A DNA stretch of 9,473 nt from Thiobacillus sp. UBA6205 (GTDB lineage Bacteria; Pseudomonadota; Gammaproteobacteria; Burkholderiales; Thiobacillaceae), in contig DISR01000012.1 of the NCBI GenBank assembly GCA_002421825.1, forward strand, positions 1-9,473, read 5' to 3'. Below, piece by piece: positions 5,717-9,473 of this stretch. The notes below the pieces were generated by a model. That model was not told the origin of the DNA, searched no databases, and saw only the letters and a list, made by a program, of their open reading frames with translations. The translations under genes were made by a program, and so were the position numbers. Position 1 is the stretch's first letter. Each line of letters opens with the position of its first letter.

Positions 5717-6738
5717 TCGGCACCCAGGCCACCGAGGCGATTCGCGCCGAACTCGCGCGCCGCCCGCGCGGCTGGCTCGGCCTGCCCGTGCAGCGCTGGC
5801 GCCGCATCACCCAGGCGGGTTTCTTCATCCTGTTCATCGTCGCGCCCATCTTCGACATCTTCCGCCTCGACCTCAACCTCGGCCATCTCATCCTGTTCGG
5901 TTTCGACTGGACACTCGGCCTTGAAGGCTATGCCGAGGGGCGCATTTCGACCGTCGAGGCGACGATGAATCTGCTGCTGCGCGGCTTCCTGCCGCTGGTG
6001 GCCGTGGCGGGCACGATCCTCTTCGCCGGCTGGAAATGGGGTCGCCTCTACTGCGGCTGGCTGTGCCCGCATTTCTCGGTGGTCGAGACCATCAACCAGA
6101 CGCTGCGCCGCGCCATCGGCAAGCAGAGCCTGTGGGACAGGAAGCCGCAGCCGGAAAGGAACCCAGACGGCAGCGTCACGAAACGGGATGCGATCTGGTG
6201 GCTTGCCGTGCTGCCGCTCACCATCGGCTTCGCCATGCTGTGGGCGGTGGTGTTGCTCACCTACCTGCTGTCGCCTGCCGAAATCTACGGCAACCTCGTG
6301 AACGGCACGCTGACACGCAACCAGACCATCTTCCTCACCGCCGCGACGATCGCCTTCTTCGTCGAATTCATGTTCGCGCGCCACCTGTTCTGCCGCTACG
6401 GCTGCGCCGTCGGGCTGTTCCAGAGCCTCGCCTGGATGGGCAACGACAAGGCCATGGTGATCGGCTTCAGCCGCGAGCGGGCGCGCGACTGCGCCAGCTG
6501 CAACTCCGCCTGCGACCAGGTCTGCCCGATGCGCCTCAACCCGCGCAACGTCAAGCGCATGATGTTCGCCTGCGTGCAGTGCGGCCAGTGCGTGGACGCC
6601 TGCGACCACACCCAGGCCGCCAACCCGGACGGCGCGCTGCTCAACTGGGTGCACGACCTGCACGCCGAATCCGAGGCTGCCTTCAACGCCCGCGCGGCCC
6701 GCGCGGCGCAACCGTCCTGCCGGCGCCAGGAAGCCTGA
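5713..6738 (+). CDS. CcoG/RdxA-like membrane polyferredoxin in the nor operon
   Basis: A 341-residue membrane protein with two ferredoxin-type clusters, related to CcoG (RdxA/FixG) and more distantly to NapH/NosR. Membrane segments are seen at about 35-50, 90-107, 163-186 and 205-222. Membrane-edge Cys pairs are CGWLCPH (C114, C118) and CRYGCAV (C227, C231). The cytoplasmic Fe-S motifs are C260/263/267/271 followed by Pro, and C287/290/293/297, the latter ending CVDACD as in CcoG. The first motif is spaced CxxCxxxCxxxCP, one residue longer than usual. The protein stops after cluster two, so the Ig-like C-terminal domain of FixG/CcoG (family about 470 residues) is missing. CcoG reduces Cu(II) during cbb3 oxidase assembly; by analogy this protein may supply electrons or reduced metal for NOR maturation, which is inference. 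norD starts one nt after the stop. Confidence 0.9.
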   Translation: MIGTQATEAIRAELARRPRGWLGLPVQRWRRITQAGFFILFIVAPIFDIFRLDLNLGHLILFGFDWTLGLEGYAEGRISTVEATMNLLLRGFLPLVAVAGTILFAGWKWGRLYCGWLCPHFSVVETINQTLRRAIGKQSLWDRKPQPERNPDGSVTKRDAIWWLAVLPLTIGFAMLWAVVLLTYLLSPAEIYGNLVNGTLTRNQTIFLTAATIAFFVEFMFARHLFCRYGCAVGLFQSLAWMGNDKAMVIGFSRERARDCASCNSACDQVCPMRLNPRNVKRMMFACVQCGQCVDACDHTQAANPDGALLNWVHDLHAESEAAFNARAARAAQPSCRRQEA

Positions 6739-6739
6739 G

Positions 6740-8578
6740 ATGGAAGAATACGTCGGCGGCCTGTGGGACCGTTTCATTACTCGCACGGCGTACCGCGGCC
6801 ACCCCAAGGCGCGCGTCGAGCTCAAGGAGATCGAGCGCATGGCGCCGGTGTTCTTCCGCGCCCTCGGTGGCGATGGCGGCCTTTCCCTGCGCGCCGGCAC
6901 CGCCACCGCGCACGGCGCGCGGCGCAGCTTCATGGAGCGCGTCGCCGGCATCGGCGAGAAGACCGAGCTCGCCTGGCGCGACGAGGCCACGCTTTATCTG
7001 CCATCCACGCTCGATGTGTTCCCGGAGCGCGCATTGAACCGCGAGTTGTATCTGTGGCTGATCGCGCTGGCTGCGCACGACGTCGCCGCGGAAGCGCCCT
7101 GGATCGTGCGCAACCAGGCGGCGGCCGCTGCCACGCTGGCCGCGCTGCCCGGCCTGGCGCCGCGCTACCGCAGGCTGGTCGAGGCGCTGATCGCGCTGCG
7201 CCCGGCACCGGCGAAACTCGAAGGCACCGAACGCGCGGCGGAGGAAGCCATCCGCGCCGCACTCGACGCGCCAGGCTCGGTGGAGCGCTTCGTCGCCGGC
7301 AAGCGAGCGCCGGACCCCGTCCCGCTGTGGCTGCATCCCGAGCCCCCGGCCAGCACGGCGCGCGCGCGCCTGGCGGGTGACACCACGCCGCAATCCGGCG
7401 AAAAGCGCGCGCGCACCGACCGTGAAGGCCGCAAACGGCGTGCCGAACGCGTCGACATGCCGGAAGGCAAGGCGCCCTTCATGCTGATGTTCCGCGCCGA
7501 AAGCCTGTTCTCCTGGGCGGAGTTCATCAAGATGGACCGCGCGCTCGATGAGGACGAAAACGAAGACGCGGAAAAGGCCGCCGACGACCTCGACTTCCTC
7601 AGCATCACCGAAGGCGAGACCACCAGCGCCAGCCGCATCCGCTTCGACCTCGACCTGCCGGCGGAAGCCGACGACGACATCAAGCTCGTCGACGGCATCC
7701 TGCTGCCCGAGTGGGATTGCCGCAAGCAACGCCTGCAGCCCGAGCATTGCAGCCTGCAGATGCTGGTCGCGCGCGACGCCGAACCCTGCGCCCTGCCGCC
7801 GCCGCTGCGCGCACCGGCGCGACGCCTCAGGCAGCAGTTCCAGGCGCTGACCACGCAGCCTGCACGGCTGCGTGGTCAGCTCTCCGGCAGCGACCTCGAC
7901 ATCGACGCCTGCGTGCGCTTCGCCGCCGACCGCGCAAGCGGCGCGGTGGCGCCGGAACCGGGTCTGTACGTCGACAGCCGGCGCCAGGAGCGCGACCTCT
8001 CCTGCCTGCTGCTCGCCGACCTGTCGCTGTCGACCGACGCCTGGATCGGCGAATCGGGGCGGGTGATCGACGTCATCCGCGACAGCCTGCTGCTGTTTTC
8101 CGAGGCGCTCGCCGCGACCGGCGACCGCTTCGCGCTGTACGGCTTTTCCTCGGTACGCCGCCACAACGTGCGCTTCCATCTGCTGAAAGGCTTCGACGAA
8201 CGCTACGGCGACCTCATTCGCGGCCGCCTCGCGGCGGTCAAACCCGGCTACTACACCCGCATGGGCGCGGCCATCCGCCACGCCTCGGCGATTCTCTCCT
8301 CGCGCCCGTCGGCGCGGCGTTTGCTGCTCATCCTCACCGACGGCAAGCCCAACGACCTCGACAAGTACGAGGGTCGCTATGGCATCGAGGACACCCGCAT
8401 GGCCATCGTCGAAGCGCGCCGCCAGGGGCTCATCCCGTTCTGCGTGACCATCGACGCGAAGGCAGGCGACTACCTGCCCCACCTCTTCGGCGCCACCGGT
8501 TTTGTCGTCGTGCATGACGCCGCGGCGCTGCCGCGCACCCTGCCGGACCTCTACGCCCGGCTCACCGAAAACAGCTGA
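6740..8578 (+). CDS. norD: NorD, von Willebrand A-domain NOR activation protein
   Basis: NorD is the partner of the NorQ ATPase in activating NOR, thought to bridge the ATPase and NorCB for FeB insertion. The 612-residue product has a helical N-terminal region (about 1-200) and a basic linker (222-236). An acidic patch follows (268-285, rich in D and E), and a C-terminal VWA domain spans about 418-612. The metal-ion-dependent adhesion site is complete: D427-x-S429-x-S431, T506 in YYTRMG and D534 in LTDGKPND. No export signal is seen, consistent with a cytoplasmic protein. ATG 6740 lies one nt after the polyferredoxin stop. The coding sequence contains a perfect 15-bp inverted repeat at 7846-7880. 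Assignment is firm from the VWA signature, length and position in the nor cluster. Confidence 0.95.
   Translation: MEEYVGGLWDRFITRTAYRGHPKARVELKEIERMAPVFFRALGGDGGLSLRAGTATAHGARRSFMERVAGIGEKTELAWRDEATLYLPSTLDVFPERALNRELYLWLIALAAHDVAAEAPWIVRNQAAAAATLAALPGLAPRYRRLVEALIALRPAPAKLEGTERAAEEAIRAALDAPGSVERFVAGKRAPDPVPLWLHPEPPASTARARLAGDTTPQSGEKRARTDREGRKRRAERVDMPEGKAPFMLMFRAESLFSWAEFIKMDRALDEDENEDAEKAADDLDFLSITEGETTSASRIRFDLDLPAEADDDIKLVDGILLPEWDCRKQRLQPEHCSLQMLVARDAEPCALPPPLRAPARRLRQQFQALTTQPARLRGQLSGSDLDIDACVRFAADRASGAVAPEPGLYVDSRRQERDLSCLLLADLSLSTDAWIGESGRVIDVIRDSLLLFSEALAATGDRFALYGFSSVRRHNVRFHLLKGFDERYGDLIRGRLAAVKPGYYTRMGAAIRHASAILSSRPSARRLLLILTDGKPNDLDKYEGRYGIEDTRMAIVEARRQGLIPFCVTIDAKAGDYLPHLFGATGFVVVHDAAALPRTLPDLYARLTENS
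7846..7880 (+). repeat. Perfect 15-bp inverted repeat inside norD
   Basis: The arm GCTGACCACGCAGCC (7846-7860) is exactly complementary to 7866-7880, with a 5-nt loop TGCAC. It encodes NorD residues 369-381 (around LTTQPARLRGQ), between the central region and the VWA domain. No T run follows. A perfect match of this length is far beyond chance for one site, although GC-rich coding DNA favours short stems. Confidence 0.9.
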
Positions 8579-8604
8579 CCCTTTCTCAACACCCAGGAGC
8601 ACGC

Positions 8605-8859
8605 ATGAAAATCGAAATCCTCAATATCGCCAGCCCCTTCAATGCCGAAGCGCTCGAACAAGCCAGCGCCAGCCTGAAGGCGATGCCAGGCGTGCACAAC
8701 GTCATGCTTGTCGACACCCCGATGAGCCTGCATGTCCGCGTCGACGACGCGCCGACCCGCGCTGAACTGGTGGCGGCGCTCGCCAAGGCCGGCGTCACGA
8801 TCGAAGAGGCGCGGCATCCGCACGCGCCCGGCAACTGCTGCGGCGGCTGCGGCGGCTAA
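8605..8859 (+). CDS. Small HMA-fold-like protein with Cys-rich C-terminal tail
   Basis: An 84-residue protein with an excellent ribosome site (AGGAG 8595-8599, 5 nt before ATG 8605), starting 26 nt after norD. The predicted order is strand (MKIEILNI), helix (13-27), PGV turn with two strands (30-36, 41-47), helix (51-63), strand (64-69). This is the beta-alpha-beta-beta-alpha-beta order of heavy-metal-associated domains, including the L-x-x-MPGV-x-x-V segment. The CxxC that normally sits between strand 1 and helix 1 is absent (ASPFNAEA there). Instead, Cys78, Cys79 and Cys82 lie in a terminal CCGGCGG tail, preceded by His71 and His73. The tail is partly built from a 9-bp tandem duplication. 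It could be a small metal chaperone or sensor for the nor system; that is inference. No specific family name is recognised. Confidence 0.85.
   Translation: MKIEILNIASPFNAEALEQASASLKAMPGVHNVMLVDTPMSLHVRVDDAPTRAELVAALAKAGVTIEEARHPHAPGNCCGGCGG
8839..8856 (+). repeat. Two tandem copies of a 9-bp unit at the end of the HMA-like gene
   Basis: TGCGGCGGC occurs twice in direct succession just before the TAA stop and encodes Cys-Gly-Gly twice. It looks like a slippage-type duplication that extended the cysteine tail. Confidence 0.85.
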
Positions 8860-8911
8860 GCCTCCCCGCTCGCACGGCGCAATTCCGGCGCCATCCTGTC
8901 CTGTCAGCCAC

Positions 8912-8975
8912 CGCGAAGCGCGCACGGCGCTTCGTGCGGGCCGGCCCCACAATCGGCCGCGTGCCCGGCCCGTTT
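8912..8975 (+). terminator. Possible terminator hairpins after the nor operon
   Basis: Two neighbouring GC-rich inverted repeats are present. The first pairs 8914-8921 with 8927-8934 (8 bp, 5-nt loop, extendable to 8912/8936 through a wobble). The second pairs 8937-8944 with 8965-8972 (8 bp, 20-nt loop) and is followed by only three T residues (8973-8975). Either could end the nor transcript, but the T tract is poor, so Rho-dependent ending is equally possible. The surrounding gap 8860-9100 shows no credible gene. Confidence 0.35.
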
Positions 8976-9046
8976 CCGGATCGCCGCGACCCTGCCTGCG
9001 GCCCCCGGTTCCCCTCCCTCCGCCGCCAGCAATCAACGGCTTTTAG

Positions 9047-9070
9047 CGGATACAATTGTTGTTTTATCCG
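9047..9070 (+). promoter_or_regulatory. Candidate alaS promoter -10 region with inverted repeat
   Basis: TACAAT at 9051-9056 matches the -10 consensus at 5 of 6 positions and lies about 45 nt before the alaS start. No convincing -35 box is seen at 16-18 nt spacing. The -10 box sits inside a 6-bp inverted repeat, CGGATA (9047-9052) and TATCCG (9065-9070), which also contains the 8-nt palindrome ACAATTGT (9052-9059). This AT-rich patch stands out from its GC-rich surroundings. Confidence 0.4.
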
Positions 9071-9100
9071 ACGCCCACGCACGCGCCTCCTACCGACGCC

Positions 9101-9473
<373 letters not shown>

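Noticed and set aside
5689..6990. A 433-codon minus-strand frame opposite the polyferredoxin gene
   Set aside because: It crosses two real plus-strand genes and shows no domain; the plus frame has all Fe-S motifs.
6683..8602. A 639-codon open frame on the minus strand opposite norD
   Set aside because: It is a GC-rich antisense shadow. Its product is low in recognisable motifs and rich in Arg, Ala, Gly and Gln, while the plus-strand frame encodes a complete NorD with VWA motifs.
8871..8930. A 10-nt direct repeat CGCACGGCGC at 8871-8880 and 8921-8930 after the HMA-like gene
   Set aside because: It is short, very GC-rich and has only two copies. It is not enough to call an attachment site or iteron.
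8732..9046. A 104-codon plus-strand frame spanning the end of the HMA-like gene and the following gap
   Set aside because: It is Arg/Pro-rich out-of-frame translation, overlaps a well-supported gene, and has no ribosome site.

Overview
The window is GC-rich, densely coded DNA whose codon use and proteins point to a proteobacterium. It is most likely a sulfur-oxidising, denitrifying betaproteobacterium of the Thiobacillus/Sulfuritalea type. That placement is inferred from gene content (SoxB beside a nitric oxide reductase cluster), not from a marker comparison. All genes lie on the plus strand. No mobile element, CRISPR array, tRNA or rRNA was seen.

Layout. (1) Positions 1-1574 hold the 3' part of soxB, the Sox thiosulfohydrolase; its 5' end lies outside the window. 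A strong intrinsic terminator with a UACG tetraloop closes it at 1598-1621. (2) Positions 1622-1783 form a relatively AT-rich control region. It contains a sigma-70-like promoter whose spacer and -10 box coincide with a near-perfect NsrR operator, followed by a 5'-leader hairpin. (3) Positions 1784-8859 appear to be one operon of nine genes: norC, norB, norE-like (subunit III family), norF-like, norQ, a small three-helix membrane protein, a CcoG-like polyferredoxin, norD, and an 84-residue HMA-fold protein with a cysteine-rich tail. Gaps are short (26-42 nt at most), and two junctions are ATGA/GTGA overlaps. An intercistronic hairpin sits between norB and norE. (4) Positions 8860-9100 are non-coding, with possible terminator hairpins and a candidate alaS promoter. 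(5) Position 9101 to the window end is the start of alaS (alanyl-tRNA synthetase), cut by the window edge.

How the genes work together. NorC and NorB form the cytochrome c-dependent nitric oxide reductase in the inner membrane, reducing 2 NO to N2O. NorQ (AAA+ ATPase) and NorD (von Willebrand A protein) are the known activation pair, thought to help insert the non-heme iron FeB. NorE and NorF are accessory membrane proteins. The less usual part is three extra genes (5339-5716, 5713-6738, 8605-8859). They resemble metal and redox handling functions and sit around norD; I infer a maturation or metal-delivery role. NsrR, an NO-sensing Fe-S repressor, probably keeps the operon off until NO appears. 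The neighbouring soxB would feed thiosulfate electrons to respiration, including denitrification.
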